In this document: positions 41,409-49,793 of the stretch, piece by piece | Layout: each line of letters begins with the position of its first letter | Numbering within the stretch: the stretch's first letter is position 1 | Assembly: GCA_030691505.1 (NCBI GenBank) | Contig: JAUYEG010000063.1 | Coordinates: forward strand, 1-64,000 | Direction of reading: 5' to 3' | Source of the DNA: Bacillota bacterium | GTDB taxonomy: Bacteria; Bacillota; Sulfobacillia; JAUYEG01 | Length of the DNA: 64,000 nucleotides | The notes under the pieces: generated by a model | Told to the model about the DNA's origin: nothing | The model's database searches: none | Seen by the model: the letters and a program-made list of their open reading frames with translations, nothing else | Program-made: the position numbers and the translations under genes

Positions 41409-43299
41409 ACCCGCGCGGCCGGCCTCCGGACCTCCACCCTGCAATCTCGCCGGAGCGACGCCTGCCCAGCGCCATGTGCCACAAGCCAAACCACATCACC
41501 GCGGTGGCCGGCAGGCCCAGCGCAAGCGCGGGCGCCGGACCGAGCCCGGCCAGGCGCGCCAGACCCAAAGGGGCAAAGAGCAACCACCCCACGACGGCAT
41601 CAAGGCGGTGGGGCCGCGGTGGGCTGTACCCCGGCAGCTGGTCAGGAGCCAGGACCTCGGTGTCAATAAGCTGGATAACCGTGTCGTTGTCCGCCGGCGT
41701 GAGCCAGCCGGCCAGGAACTCCGGGTCGCGCCTGGCCCGCAGGAGCATGAATCCCTCCCGCTCCCATACAATCACGCCTTGGGCGCGCAGGCGGTCCACC
41801 GTGGCCGGCGGCCAGGGCGTAAAGTAAGCCGTGGGATTCTGGGTAAGCACGTACACCGGCCCTGGGGTTCCCATCCGCTCACGCAGCAGGTCTGCCGCGA
41901 GCACCGGGCGCCGGGCGAAGTATTCGGCCCAGTAGCGCACATCGGTCATGAAGACGCACAGCACGGCGTCGGCGGGGAGCTCCGTATCGAGCTCCCTCAG
42001 CGCCCCAACCTGGGCGGCGTCAAGCAGCGGGCTCGACGTGGCGATGGTGCCCCCCTGCAGGACCAGGCCAAACACGAGGGCTAGCACCGCTAGGACCCGC
42101 GTGGCGGTTCTGACCGGACCGGGCACCCACTGCGGGAGGCTCTCACCGGACGTGGCCAGGCACACCGCCGCCAGCGCCACTAGCGGGATGAATAGCTGGA
42201 TCTCAAACCGCCGGGCGGTCAGCCCGCCGAGTGAGGCCATGCCGACGAGCACCCCGATCCAGCACCCCATCGTCAGCCCTACCAACCCGGACCCAGGCTG
42301 CCCCGGAACGCCGGGCCGGCCCAGTTGCGCGGCGGCAATCGGCCAAAGCGGCAGATACCTGCAAAACAGCGAGAGCGAATCCCACGTGAAGACGTCCACC
42401 GCAGGAGGCCTTACCTGGCCCGTCCGCCCGAGGTAGGTCCCAAGATAGCGGAGGAAGGTCGGCAGCACCGAGCGCCCGAGGATGAGGCCGGCCCCGACCG
42501 CAAGGGCGGCGACGCCGGCAAACGCGATGGTCAGATTTCGCCGGCTGCGGCTGCCTGAAACCGCTGTGCCCGGCGGGGCAGGCCCGAGCCCGACGTTCGG
42601 TGCATTGTCGCCGCTGCCGCCGTTGGCGTTGTCCGGCGGCCGCAAGCCCGGACCGGGCCGTGGCTTGCCGGCCATCCACTGTGCGGCAGCGATTGGCCCC
42701 GCGAAGCCGGCCGCGACAAGCAGGGTGGCAGCCGCCCCGGGGTGACTGAGGGCCGCCAGCAGAACGAAAAGCGCGGAGGAACCCCACCGCCGCCTGCAGA
42801 GCTGGCGCAGCGCCAGGATCATGAAGACGTTGGCCACCGCGTTTTTGAACAGCCCTGACACAAAACAGAAAAACATGTACCCGAACCCGAGGGCTGAGCC
42901 CCAGGCCCCGGCGGTCGCCACTCCGGCGGCGGCTGGCCCGGCGGTCGCCGCGGCCGTCGTACGCGCACCGTACATCATGTCCTGCGCCAAAAGCCCGAGC
43001 ACGTAGACGGTCGCGGCCCCCCAGGCCGCGCTGGCGGCGACAAACGACAGCGGACCCGAGAGCAGCTTGGCAAAGGGGAGAAACACAAGGAAGGCAAGCG
43101 GGGGCTCGGAACCCCACGCCCAGCGGCCGGCAGCGAGGTGCTCCGAGCCAAGCAGGTAGTACGCCGCATCCGCCCCGCGCGGCGTGGGCAGACGCAGCTG
43201 CACGCCCAAAAAGACCAGGCCCGACAGGACCGCGAGCAAGGCAGGCGCGGCACGAAGCAAACGGCTGGTCGAGGGTAGTCGCATGGGGTGCTCCTTCAT
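41383..43299 (-). CDS. Large polytopic membrane protein, glycosyltransferase-39-like
   Basis: 638 aa from ATG 43299, preceded by GGGAGGAG. About ten to twelve transmembrane helices. The N-terminal loop with LPTPRGADAAYYLLGSEHLA, and an extracytoplasmic C-terminal region (RELDTELPADAVLCVFMTDV, RYWAEYFARRPVLAADLLRE), match dolichyl/undecaprenyl-linked sugar transferase membrane proteins in layout. The sequence motif is weak, so function is by architecture. It lies at the downstream end of a run with a priming sugar transferase, an epimerase and a GT4, so a role in surface polysaccharide or protein glycosylation is likely. Confidence 0.6.
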   Translation of the reverse strand: MKEHPMRLPSTSRLLRAAPALLAVLSGLVFLGVQLRLPTPRGADAAYYLLGSEHLAAGRWAWGSEPPLAFLVFLPFAKLLSGPLSFVAASAAWGAATVYVLGLLAQDMMYGARTTAAATAGPAAAGVATAGAWGSALGFGYMFFCFVSGLFKNAVANVFMILALRQLCRRRWGSSALFVLLAALSHPGAAATLLVAAGFAGPIAAAQWMAGKPRPGPGLRPPDNANGGSGDNAPNVGLGPAPPGTAVSGSRSRRNLTIAFAGVAALAVGAGLILGRSVLPTFLRYLGTYLGRTGQVRPPAVDVFTWDSLSLFCRYLPLWPIAAAQLGRPGVPGQPGSGLVGLTMGCWIGVLVGMASLGGLTARRFEIQLFIPLVALAAVCLATSGESLPQWVPGPVRTATRVLAVLALVFGLVLQGGTIATSSPLLDAAQVGALRELDTELPADAVLCVFMTDVRYWAEYFARRPVLAADLLRERMGTPGPVYVLTQNPTAYFTPWPPATVDRLRAQGVIVWEREGFMLLRARRDPEFLAGWLTPADNDTVIQLIDTEVLAPDQLPGYSPPRPHRLDAVVGWLLFAPLGLARLAGLGPAPALALGLPATAVMWFGLWHMALGRRRSGEIAGWRSGGRPRGSSRRPAAS

Positions 43300-43336
43300 G
43301 TGGTCTCCTCCCTGAGCATCGCGCAACCAGGGCAGG

Positions 43337-44005
43337 TCACCTGCCGCCTCCCCGCAGGACGACCAGAATGGTCCGGGCGAGCACCTCGAGGTCCATCGCC
43401 AGACAGGCCCGCGCCCGGTAGTCGAGGTCGTGGACCAGCTTCTCCCGGGCGGTGGCGTGATAGCTTTCCGCCACCTGCGCCGGGCCGGTCAGGCCGGGCA
43501 GGGTGGCGAAGCGCCCGGCGTAGCCCGGGATTTCGTCCATGAACTGCCTCACGAACACCGGCCGCTCGGGGCGCGGGCCGACAAGGCTCATCTCGCCGCG
43601 CAGCACACAGAGCAGTTGCGGAGTTTCATCCAGCCTCGACCGCCGCAGAAAGCGGCCGACCGGAGTGATGCGTGGATCGCCCGGGGAAGCGAAGACCGGC
43701 CCCGTCTCCGCCTCGGCGTCCCGGCGCATGGTTCTGAACTTGAGCACGGTTAACGGCCGCATGCCCTGTCCCAACCGCACCTGCCTGTACAGGACCGGGC
43801 GGCCCGAGCTGAGGGCGACCGCGGCTGCGGTAAGGGCGATGACCGGCAGGCCTAACAGGGTAAGCAGGGTCGCGCCGATCACGTCAAGCAGCCTCTTGCC
43901 GCGGCCGTGGCACCACGGGCTGACCGCCGGCCCGGCCGCCGGACCGACCGCCGTCGACGCCGACGCCGCTGCTTCTGAGAACCAACCGGGACTGGGCTCA
44001 GCCAC
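43337..44005 (-). CDS. Polyprenyl-phosphate sugar phosphotransferase (exopolysaccharide primer)
   Basis: Bacterial sugar transferase (WcaJ/PglC type) that loads the first sugar-phosphate onto undecaprenyl phosphate. GTG 44005 gives about 222 aa; it overlaps the epimerase end by 8 bp. RGKRLLDVIGATLLTLLGLP is the re-entrant membrane helix. VLKFRTMRRDAEAETGPVFA, RFLRRSRLDETPQLLCVLRG and EMSLVGPRPERPVF are the catalytic motifs. It acts at the inner face of the membrane. The proline/alanine-rich N-terminal ~35 residues are not conserved. Confidence 0.9.
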   Translation of the reverse strand: MAEPSPGWFSEAAASASTAVGPAAGPAVSPWCHGRGKRLLDVIGATLLTLLGLPVIALTAAAVALSSGRPVLYRQVRLGQGMRPLTVLKFRTMRRDAEAETGPVFASPGDPRITPVGRFLRRSRLDETPQLLCVLRGEMSLVGPRPERPVFVRQFMDEIPGYAGRFATLPGLTGPAQVAESYHATAREKLVHDLDYRARACLAMDLEVLARTILVVLRGGGR

Positions 44006-45011
44006 GCGACACGGCACCTCCGGTACCTGGCATCCTGACCCGTTCAAGGGAGCGGGCGGCCCGTGGATCGGCGGCGGCCCGCACCGCGGTAGGCTCCGCG
44101 CTCACGTGCCGCCACATGGCGAGTAGCCCCTCGGCCAGGGTGACGCGCGGCTTCCAACCCAGCACCGCCCCGGCCGCCGCCCGGTCGAGCGCACTGCGCA
44201 AGATGTCGCCCGCCGGCGGGGCGTGTTCCTGCACGCTCATCGTCGCCCCCGTGATCCGGCAGACGAGGACCGCCAAGTCGTGGAGGCTGGTTTCGACACC
44301 GGTGGAGATGTTGAGCGTCTCCCCTGTGAGCCGCGCGTCGAGCGCCAGCGCGATTGCCTCCACTACATCACTGACGTGTACGAAATCGCGTGTCCGCCTG
44401 CCGGCCGCTATGCGCAGCGGGGCACCCGTCCGGGCGGCATCAAGCCAGAGGGACATGACCCCTGGATCGTCCTTTTCCTCCTGGCCGGGGCCGTAGCAGT
44501 TGGCGAAACGCAGGACTGCGTACTCGAGGCCCCGCTCGACACCACAGCGGACCACCATTTGCTCACCGGCCGCTTTCGTCCAGCCGTAGGCTGATTGGGG
44601 CCGCGGAGGGGCGGTCTCGCGCATGGGGACGGCGGCGGACCCGTAGACGGCGGCCGAAGACGCGAAAATCATCCGCTGCGTGCCCGCGGCGGTGCAGGCC
44701 TCAATTACGTTAAGGGTTCCGAGGACGTTGTCCCGCAGGCCGCGGGACGGATCCCGTTCGAGGGCTCCGAGGCTGCTCTGTGCGGCCAGATGGATGACCG
44801 CGCGGGGCCGGAGGGCCCGGAAGTGGCTGCGGAAACGGGGGCCGGCGACATCGCAGGTCACCGCGTGGACGCCCGGCAGGCCGCGATAGGATCCCGCGGG
44901 CGGCCTGCGGTCAACCGCAACCACGGACCGACCCAAACGGGCAAGGTGCAACGCGAGGTGCTCTCCGATGAACCCGGCGGCGCCGGTGATCAGCACGGGA
45001 TCGTCAGCCAT
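43998..45011 (-). CDS. NAD-dependent nucleotide-sugar epimerase/dehydratase
   Basis: Extended short-chain dehydrogenase, 337 aa from ATG 45011. LITGAAGFIGEHLALHLARL is the NAD site, VIHLAAQSSLG and IFASSAAVYG follow, and the catalytic YGWTKAAGEQ (Tyr-x3-Lys) is intact. VLRFANCYGPGQ and RDFVHVSDVVEAIALAL are typical of UDP-glucose 4-epimerase-like members. The exact sugar is not predictable. It overlaps both neighbours by 8 bp, so the four genes from 46317 to 41383 form one coupled transcript. Confidence 0.9.
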   Translation of the reverse strand: MADDPVLITGAAGFIGEHLALHLARLGRSVVAVDRRPPAGSYRGLPGVHAVTCDVAGPRFRSHFRALRPRAVIHLAAQSSLGALERDPSRGLRDNVLGTLNVIEACTAAGTQRMIFASSAAVYGSAAVPMRETAPPRPQSAYGWTKAAGEQMVVRCGVERGLEYAVLRFANCYGPGQEEKDDPGVMSLWLDAARTGAPLRIAAGRRTRDFVHVSDVVEAIALALDARLTGETLNISTGVETSLHDLAVLVCRITGATMSVQEHAPPAGDILRSALDRAAAGAVLGWKPRVTLAEGLLAMWRHVSAEPTAVRAAADPRAARSLERVRMPGTGGAVSRG

Positions 45012-46317
45012 CGAGTGCCTCCGGAGTCCCTGAGTGTCCAGATTCTGAACACCGGGCAATGTCGTCCAAGAAGTCGGCTGCCCGCGACGTGTTGTGTAGC
45101 GAAAACCTGGTCTCGGCCCGCTTCCGCCCGGCCGCCCCCATCCGGCGGGCCAGGTCCGGCTGCGCGATAAGCGGCTCAAGCGCCCCGGCGACTGCGGCGG
45201 GGCCTGCGGATAGCTCGAACAGAAGCCCGGTCTCCCCGTGCACGACGGCCTCGTTCATCCCCGCGATCCGGGACGCGACCACCGGAAGGCCCGCGGCCAT
45301 GGCCTCGAGCACGGCAAGCGGCAGGCCTTCGGCCGAGGAGGGCAGCACAAAGACGTCGGCGGCCCGGAGAATCGCGGCTACATCCTGCCTGTGCCCCAGG
45401 AACGACACCTGAGCGCTGGCCTCGCGCGCGCCGCGAGACGCTGCCTCCAGGCGCCCCCGGAGAGGGCCGTCGCCAGCGAACGCGATGCTGACCGCGCGGC
45501 CGGCCCGGGACAACAGGGCGACGGCGGCGAGGGCGACATCGTGCCCCTTGCCAGGCACCATCCGCCCGGTGAGGACCAGCAACGGGGCTGGCGACGGCAG
45601 CCCAAGCCCGAGCTTGCGCCGGGCTGCGAACGCGGCGGGCGAGAACGGCCCCGGCCCCGGCTCACCGAGATCGACTCCGTTGCTGATCGCCGTCAGACGG
45701 GCGCGGGGGTACAGCCGCTGGTCGGCGACGCTGCGCCGCAAATCTTCGGAGACGCAGATCACGCCGGCGCACCACCGCCCGGTCAGCCGCTCGGCGGTGC
45801 GGAACACGGCAGCCGGCACTCCCCCGCGCCGGCCGGGCCCCCATGCCAGGCCGTGGCATGTGTGGACCACCAGGGGTGGGGGCGCTGCTGCAGGTGCGGG
45901 TACGGGCGCGGCTGCGCGGGCCACGGCATGGGCGGGCGTACGGGCGGGGATACGGACAGATGCGTGCACGGGGGATCGGCGGCTGCGGCGGGTGACAGCG
46001 ACGAACGCTGCCGCGCTGCGGCCGAGCACCCCGGCCTTCGAGCTGTGGGTATGAAGCACCGCAGGCGATATGTCGTCTAACAGGGCGGCAATCTCACGGA
46101 CGGCAAGCAGGTCGGCATAGGGTACAACGGATGGGCGCAGCCAACGTAACTGATGGGTCACCGCGCCAGTTGCTTTCGCTTTGAGAAACAGCTCCCCCCC
46201 GCCGCCGGCCGCCACATGGACCTGATGGCCGCGCGCGAGCAGCTCCGTCGTGATGGCCAGCACCTGCGCCTGAGCCCCGCCCCAGTCCGGCGAGGTGACC
46301 AGCTCCAGAATCCGCAC
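45004..46317 (-). CDS. Glycosyltransferase family 4
   Basis: GT-B fold transferase, 437 aa from GTG 46317 after GGAGGAG. The N-terminal domain begins MRILELVTSPDWGGAQAQVL and has HTHSSKAGVLGR. The C-terminal domain has the GRMVPGKGHDVALAA and FVLPSSAEGLPLAVLEAMAA motifs with the donor-binding Glu pair. An alanine/proline/arginine-rich insertion at about residues 110-145 is unusual. It is the first gene of the polysaccharide cluster. Confidence 0.9.
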   Translation of the reverse strand: MRILELVTSPDWGGAQAQVLAITTELLARGHQVHVAAGGGGELFLKAKATGAVTHQLRWLRPSVVPYADLLAVREIAALLDDISPAVLHTHSSKAGVLGRSAAAFVAVTRRSRRSPVHASVRIPARTPAHAVARAAAPVPAPAAAPPPLVVHTCHGLAWGPGRRGGVPAAVFRTAERLTGRWCAGVICVSEDLRRSVADQRLYPRARLTAISNGVDLGEPGPGPFSPAAFAARRKLGLGLPSPAPLLVLTGRMVPGKGHDVALAAVALLSRAGRAVSIAFAGDGPLRGRLEAASRGAREASAQVSFLGHRQDVAAILRAADVFVLPSSAEGLPLAVLEAMAAGLPVVASRIAGMNEAVVHGETGLLFELSAGPAAVAGALEPLIAQPDLARRMGAAGRKRAETRFSLHNTSRAADFLDDIARCSESGHSGTPEALDG

Positions 46318-46612
46318 CTTGCGGCGCTCCTCCTGCCGGAGAAGGTATGTGCCTGTGCCTTAAGTACGCGTTTCACGTTCCGGCTAGGTGTTATATCGGG
46401 AAGCAAGGCTTCCAGCGCAACCCGGCGGCGCGCAGAGGGCCAAGTTGAACTGGACCGGGGACATGAGGGGCGGCAAGCGGAGCGCGGTTGGGAGGCTGTG
46501 TGCCGTCGTAGTGCATGCACGCGGAAACCGGGCGACGCGGCCACGGCACCTGCTCTCTATTGAGCAGGTGCCGACGCTCATGTAATTAGAAACGGGCGGA
46601 TTGTGCCGCAGA

Positions 46613-46662
46613 CCTGTCCGCTTTTGAGCATCAGGCCGTCCTGATGGGCAAAAACGGGCAGG
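46613..46662. repeat. Long imperfect inverted repeat
   Basis: Left arm CCTG-TCCG-C-TTTTG-AG-CATCAGG (46613-46635), loop CCGT, right arm CCTGATG-GG-CAAAA-A-CGGG-CAGG (46640-46662). CATCAGG, TTTTG and CCTG pair perfectly with their partners, and only one or two bases mismatch between blocks. Confidence 0.7.
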
Positions 46663-46761
46663 CCCACCCTGCGTCTGCCTGATTGTGCCAGGTTGTGCCC
46701 CGGACTCGGTCCGGGGTAAGCGCGCAAGCGTCCTGACTCAGCCCCGCCAACCGGGGCACAG

Positions 46762-46812
46762 AAAAAGACCGGCAGCTCCTCGGCGTGGCCCTTGAGGAAG
46801 CACTGCCGGCCC
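46762..46812 (-). terminator. Terminator after the aspartoacylase-like gene
   Basis: In the minus-strand transcript CCGGCAG (complement of 46803-46809) and CTGCCGG (46769-46775) pair, with an inner TTCCTC/GAGGA pairing, and the stem is followed by TCTTTTT. It lies about 30-80 bp after the stop at 46844. Confidence 0.75.
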
Positions 46813-46843
46813 TTTTGAGTTGCGCATGTGCGGTGATGGCGAG

Positions 46844-47842
46844 CTACGACTGGTGATCGACCTGACCGGTCACCTTGCCCATCATCGCCGCCATGTCGCC
46901 CGTATGCAGGACGGGGTTCTCGGCGACCATGATGATCATGCCATCCATGGGCGCGCGGACCTCTTCGAGGACGGCGAAATCGCGTATACTATAGACCCTG
47001 CAGATCAGATCCCCTGTCCGAACCATATCTCCACCCGTGACCTCAAACAGCGCAGCCCCGCCACAGGCCACCTTGACCTGAGTAAGATGGCCTTGTGAGA
47101 CCACCCACTGCTTCTTTGGCAGCACCGGGCTGCCTGGAATCATTCCAAGGTGCTTGGCCACGTTGAGGACTCCGCGTAGCCCCTGCTCGATGCGCACCTT
47201 CTCGAACTTGCTGTTGCCGCCGAGCTCGGGGCATATCGCGGGGATCCCGGCGCCGTCGGCCGAGTTGCGCAGCTTGCCGGCAAATCGGGACCCCTGCCAA
47301 TCGGGATCCTTCTCCTCCTGCAGCAAGACCTCAACCCCAAAGACTTCAGCCAGCTCGCGGCTGCTCTGTTCGCCGCCCATGAATACGACGTGGGTGACCA
47401 GCGTCGAATTGCCGGTATGCAGGTCAATGAGGTAGTTGGCCTGCTTGATCGCGTTTTCCCAGAGAGCATAGGCCATGCGTTCGCTCATGCGCCCCTGGGC
47501 CTTGCCGGGCCATACGCGGTTCATGTTCTCGTTGTCGAAAGGAGTATGGCCCTGACGGTGGGTGAAGGCGACCACGTTGGCAACGGGCACCAGGATGAAC
47601 CGCCCCTTGAGTTTAGCCGGATCGAGCTCCTCGGTGACCAACCGGCGGATGACCTCCAGGCCGTTGATCTCCGAGCCATGGCACGCGGCCTCGACGTAGA
47701 CCGTAGGCCCGTCCCCTGCACCGTTTACCAGGATGAAAGGAATCTCCAGCGGCGTCCCGTCGGCGAAGCTGCCGACCGGCATGACCCCGCGGGCCACCTC
47801 TCCCGGCCTCGCGGCAACTCCGGCAACTGTTAGCATCCCCAT
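46844..47842 (-). CDS. Succinylglutamate desuccinylase/aspartoacylase-like hydrolase (M14)
   Basis: Zinc hydrolase of the AstE/AspA group, 332 aa from ATG 47842. AACHGSEINGLEVIRRLV carries the His and Glu zinc ligands, PFDNENMNRVWPG the substrate arginine region, YLIDLHTGNST the third ligand and CPELGGNS the catalytic Glu. A ~90-residue beta-rich C-terminal domain (VACGGAALFEVTGGDMVRTG, EEVRAPMDGMIIMVAENPV) is typical. The substrate is unknown; the absence of other ast genes argues against succinyl-arginine catabolism. A terminator follows. It may form a transcript with nothing else, as the HAD gene lies upstream in the other direction of reading only 64 bp away on the same strand. Confidence 0.88.
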   Translation of the reverse strand: MGMLTVAGVAARPGEVARGVMPVGSFADGTPLEIPFILVNGAGDGPTVYVEAACHGSEINGLEVIRRLVTEELDPAKLKGRFILVPVANVVAFTHRQGHTPFDNENMNRVWPGKAQGRMSERMAYALWENAIKQANYLIDLHTGNSTLVTHVVFMGGEQSSRELAEVFGVEVLLQEEKDPDWQGSRFAGKLRNSADGAGIPAICPELGGNSKFEKVRIEQGLRGVLNVAKHLGMIPGSPVLPKKQWVVSQGHLTQVKVACGGAALFEVTGGDMVRTGDLICRVYSIRDFAVLEEVRAPMDGMIIMVAENPVLHTGDMAAMMGKVTGQVDHQS

Positions 47843-47906
47843 ATACCTGCCCCCCATCTGAGTCATCCCCCCGGGTGGTACGGGAACCGAATTAGTGTGT
47901 CAGGCC

Positions 47907-48566
47907 TTAACTTCCTGCCTCGGCGGGCAGAAATGTCAGCAGTTGCTCCGGCGTCTCCAGCGTGGTGTCTGGCACGGCGCCCTCTCGCCGGAACGCCTCA
48001 GGGTCGTAGAGCCCCCACTTGGCCAGGGCGGCCTTCATCCCCGCCCGCTGCCCGGCCAGAATATCCCACGGGCTGTCGCCGACCATCAGGCAGCGGCGCG
48101 GGTCGACCCCGAGCAGCGCCGCCGCGCGAAGGCAAGGCTCAGGGTGTGGCTTGTGCTCAGTGGTGTCCTCCAGCGCGACCACAACGTCCACGAGCACATG
48201 TAAGCCGTGCAACTCGAGGTGGCGCCGCGCAAAGCGGGCCCCCTTAGATGTAACCACCGCAGTCTCGATGCCGCGTGTACGCAACTCCGCCAGCACCCCC
48301 GGCCAGGCGGGATAGGGTTTGATCAGGCTCTCGACCTGGTCGAAGTACCGCCGGTAGCTTGCCACAAGCCCATCCGCGCGCTCCTCGCCGGCGAGGGTGC
48401 GCATCTGCTCCCGCAGCGGACGGCCATATATGGCCAGCACCTCGTCCGGGTGCAGCTCCCGCTGGAGCTCGGTGCGAAACGTGTGCACAAAGGCTGCAAG
48501 AATGCTTTCCTTTGTGTCCACGAGGGTCTGGTCGAGGTCAAGCAGTACCGCGTCGAATGTGGCCAT
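47907..48566 (-). CDS. HAD-superfamily phosphatase, PpaX/Gph-like
   Basis: 219 aa from ATG 48566. DLDQTLVDTKESIL is motif I (nucleophile Asp), VVTSKGARFARRHL motif II (Thr/Ser), KPHPEPCLRAAALLGVDP motif III (Lys), and MVGDSPWDILAGQRAGMKAA motif IV. An alpha-helical cap occupies about residues 16-80. Similar to pyrophosphatase PpaX or phosphoglycolate phosphatase; the substrate cannot be told. It is followed at 64 bp by the aspartoacylase-like gene. An upstream open frame to 48791 overlaps the TadG-like gene and is rejected. Confidence 0.88.
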   Translation of the reverse strand: MATFDAVLLDLDQTLVDTKESILAAFVHTFRTELQRELHPDEVLAIYGRPLREQMRTLAGEERADGLVASYRRYFDQVESLIKPYPAWPGVLAELRTRGIETAVVTSKGARFARRHLELHGLHVLVDVVVALEDTTEHKPHPEPCLRAAALLGVDPRRCLMVGDSPWDILAGQRAGMKAALAKWGLYDPEAFRREGAVPDTTLETPEQLLTFLPAEAGS

Positions 48567-48691
48567 CAGGCCCAAGTCAACTCCCCGGTGGTGGTTCCTG
48601 GCTCCGACCCCAAGCGAGGCCCGGATGCCGCTCATGTTCGCGTACTCCGGCCGCCTGCCCTGCTCAGCCGCAACAGCCCGGAGGCGGCATC

Positions 48692-49207
48692 CTACCTGGG
48701 CACAACGCTGGCATCGGCGTGCGCGTTGATGTCCTGTGTCCACTGCACCGGTCCGACCCTTAGGTTGACCGGGAAACGCAGGACGACGCACACGGTCGGG
48801 TACTCGATCACTCTCCCGGTGATGGGGTCGCTTGCATCGGCGCCGGCCGGGTTAATCACGTGAACCTGTACGTCCAGTCCCGGCGGCAGCGGCCCCAGTG
48901 CCAGCACGATGTTCTCCCAGGCGTACTCCGAGGCACGGGCGGTCGCCTCCCCCGTAAGAAGGTGAAGCTTTCCCTGAGCAAGCTGGTCCAGGTCCAGGGC
49001 CTGAACTCCGGCCAGGGCGCCGAGATCCGCCGCCTGGTAGGCAATGTGACGATACCAGACCACCTGCCCGAGACTGAACAGAGCAGCCATCACCGCGAGT
49101 AGCGCGGGTAGAAACAAGACGGCGGCGGCAATGGCTGCTCCGCGTTCTGTGCGACCTATTCGGGCCAGGGAAAGCCCCGGCCTACGTGCCCGTCCGGACC
49201 TTCTCAC
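48692..49207 (-). CDS. TadG-like / TadE-like pilus-associated protein
   Basis: About 171 aa from GTG 49207, overlapping tadE by 26 bp; a later start is possible. One transmembrane helix (ERGAAIAAAVLFLPALLAVM at about residues 21-45) precedes an extracytoplasmic domain with YRHIAYQAADLGALAGVQAL, a typical TadG 'Flp' pattern with helical Ala-rich repeats. The acidic +5 residue of cleaved prepilins is replaced by Ala. It is the last gene of the tad operon. Role: probably a minor pseudopilin or surface anchor. Confidence 0.65.
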   Translation of the reverse strand: MRRSGRARRPGLSLARIGRTERGAAIAAAVLFLPALLAVMAALFSLGQVVWYRHIAYQAADLGALAGVQALDLDQLAQGKLHLLTGEATARASEYAWENIVLALGPLPPGLDVQVHVINPAGADASDPITGRVIEYPTVCVVLRFPVNLRVGPVQWTQDINAHADASVVPR

Positions 49208-49583
49208 TGCGGCTGGCAGCCTCCCCGCGCAGGATAACCCCGTGACCCAGGATGCTTCTCGCCACCGGCGTGCGCCAGCGATAGGCAACACGAACCGAGA
49301 CGGTGACCATCGTCCCGTAGGAGGCGGAGGCCGGCGAAATGTCGACCTCCGCCTCCTCCTCGATCAGGGAAGTCAGCCCCAGCTGACGTGCGATAGCCTG
49401 TCGGGCGCCCGGTGTGTCGCCACCGTCGATGGCAGCCCTGCGCGCCCCTTCGCGGGCAGCCGAGGCCACAAGTAGACGCACGTTGAGCGCCATGCCGAGC
49501 TCAACCGTGAGAAACAGAACTGTTGTGAGGACGCCGAGTATGAGCACGAATTCCGCGGTGACCGATCCTCTACGCCCCGCCAA
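49182..49583 (-). CDS. tadE: TadE-like pseudopilin
   Basis: About 133 aa from TTG 49583. The class III prepilin site RRG-SVTAEFVLILGVLTTVLF has Glu at +5 and Phe at +6, as prepilin peptidases require. The mid-region has NVRLLVASAAREGARRAAID, the TadE signature. It overlaps the flp gene by 14 bp and tadG-like by 26 bp. No prepilin peptidase gene is in the window. Confidence 0.8.
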   Translation of the reverse strand: MAGRRGSVTAEFVLILGVLTTVLFLTVELGMALNVRLLVASAAREGARRAAIDGGDTPGARQAIARQLGLTSLIEEEAEVDISPASASYGTMVTVSVRVAYRWRTPVARSILGHGVILRGEAASRSEKVRTGT

Positions 49584-49752
49584 GTTGCACCACGATCTCC
49601 TGGATCCGCTCAACGAGAACCGCACCAAGTTCCGTGAGCACACCGATGAGCACAATTACCACGAGCGCAAGCAACAGGGCGTACTCCGCCGTGGCGGCGC
49701 CACGCTGAGAGCGGAACAAGCACGCGATTCGCGACCTTAGGTACGAGATCAT
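49570..49752 (-). CDS. flp: Flp-type class IVb pilin
   Basis: 60-aa prepilin, ATG 49752 after AAAGGAG. Cleavage after Gly18 in SQRG-AATAEYALLLALVVIV leaves Glu at +5 and Tyr at +6, exactly the Flp motif, followed by a hydrophobic helix and a short amphipathic end. It is the major pilus subunit and is the only pilin gene seen in this window. It sits 41 bp after tadC. Confidence 0.9.
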   Translation of the reverse strand: MISYLRSRIACLFRSQRGAATAEYALLLALVVIVLIGVLTELGAVLVERIQEIVVQLGGA

Positions 49753-49793
49753 TATCCCATCTCCTTTCTGCCCTTAGAGGGCGGTACTGTGTC

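Larger units (their letters stand above)
46318..46843. other. Gene-free stretch with a series of hairpins
   Basis: No credible gene in 526 bp. Four perfect or near-perfect inverted repeats occur in the second half: 46544-46573 (12-bp stem CGGCACCTGCTC), 46613-46662 (23-nt arms with short internal mismatches), 46698-46716 (8-bp CCCCGGAC/GTCCGGGG) and 46741-46757 (GCCCCG/CGGGGC), plus the terminator at 46762-46812. The words ATTGTGCC and TTGTGCC recur around them. It could contain a structured RNA, or terminators plus decayed repetitive DNA. The promoter of the GT4 operon must lie near 46320-46400, but none was clear. Confidence 0.6.

Noticed and set aside
46388-46585. Small forward open frame in the hairpin-rich stretch
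   Set aside because: No ribosome site, low-complexity content and it crosses a hairpin; not supported as a gene.
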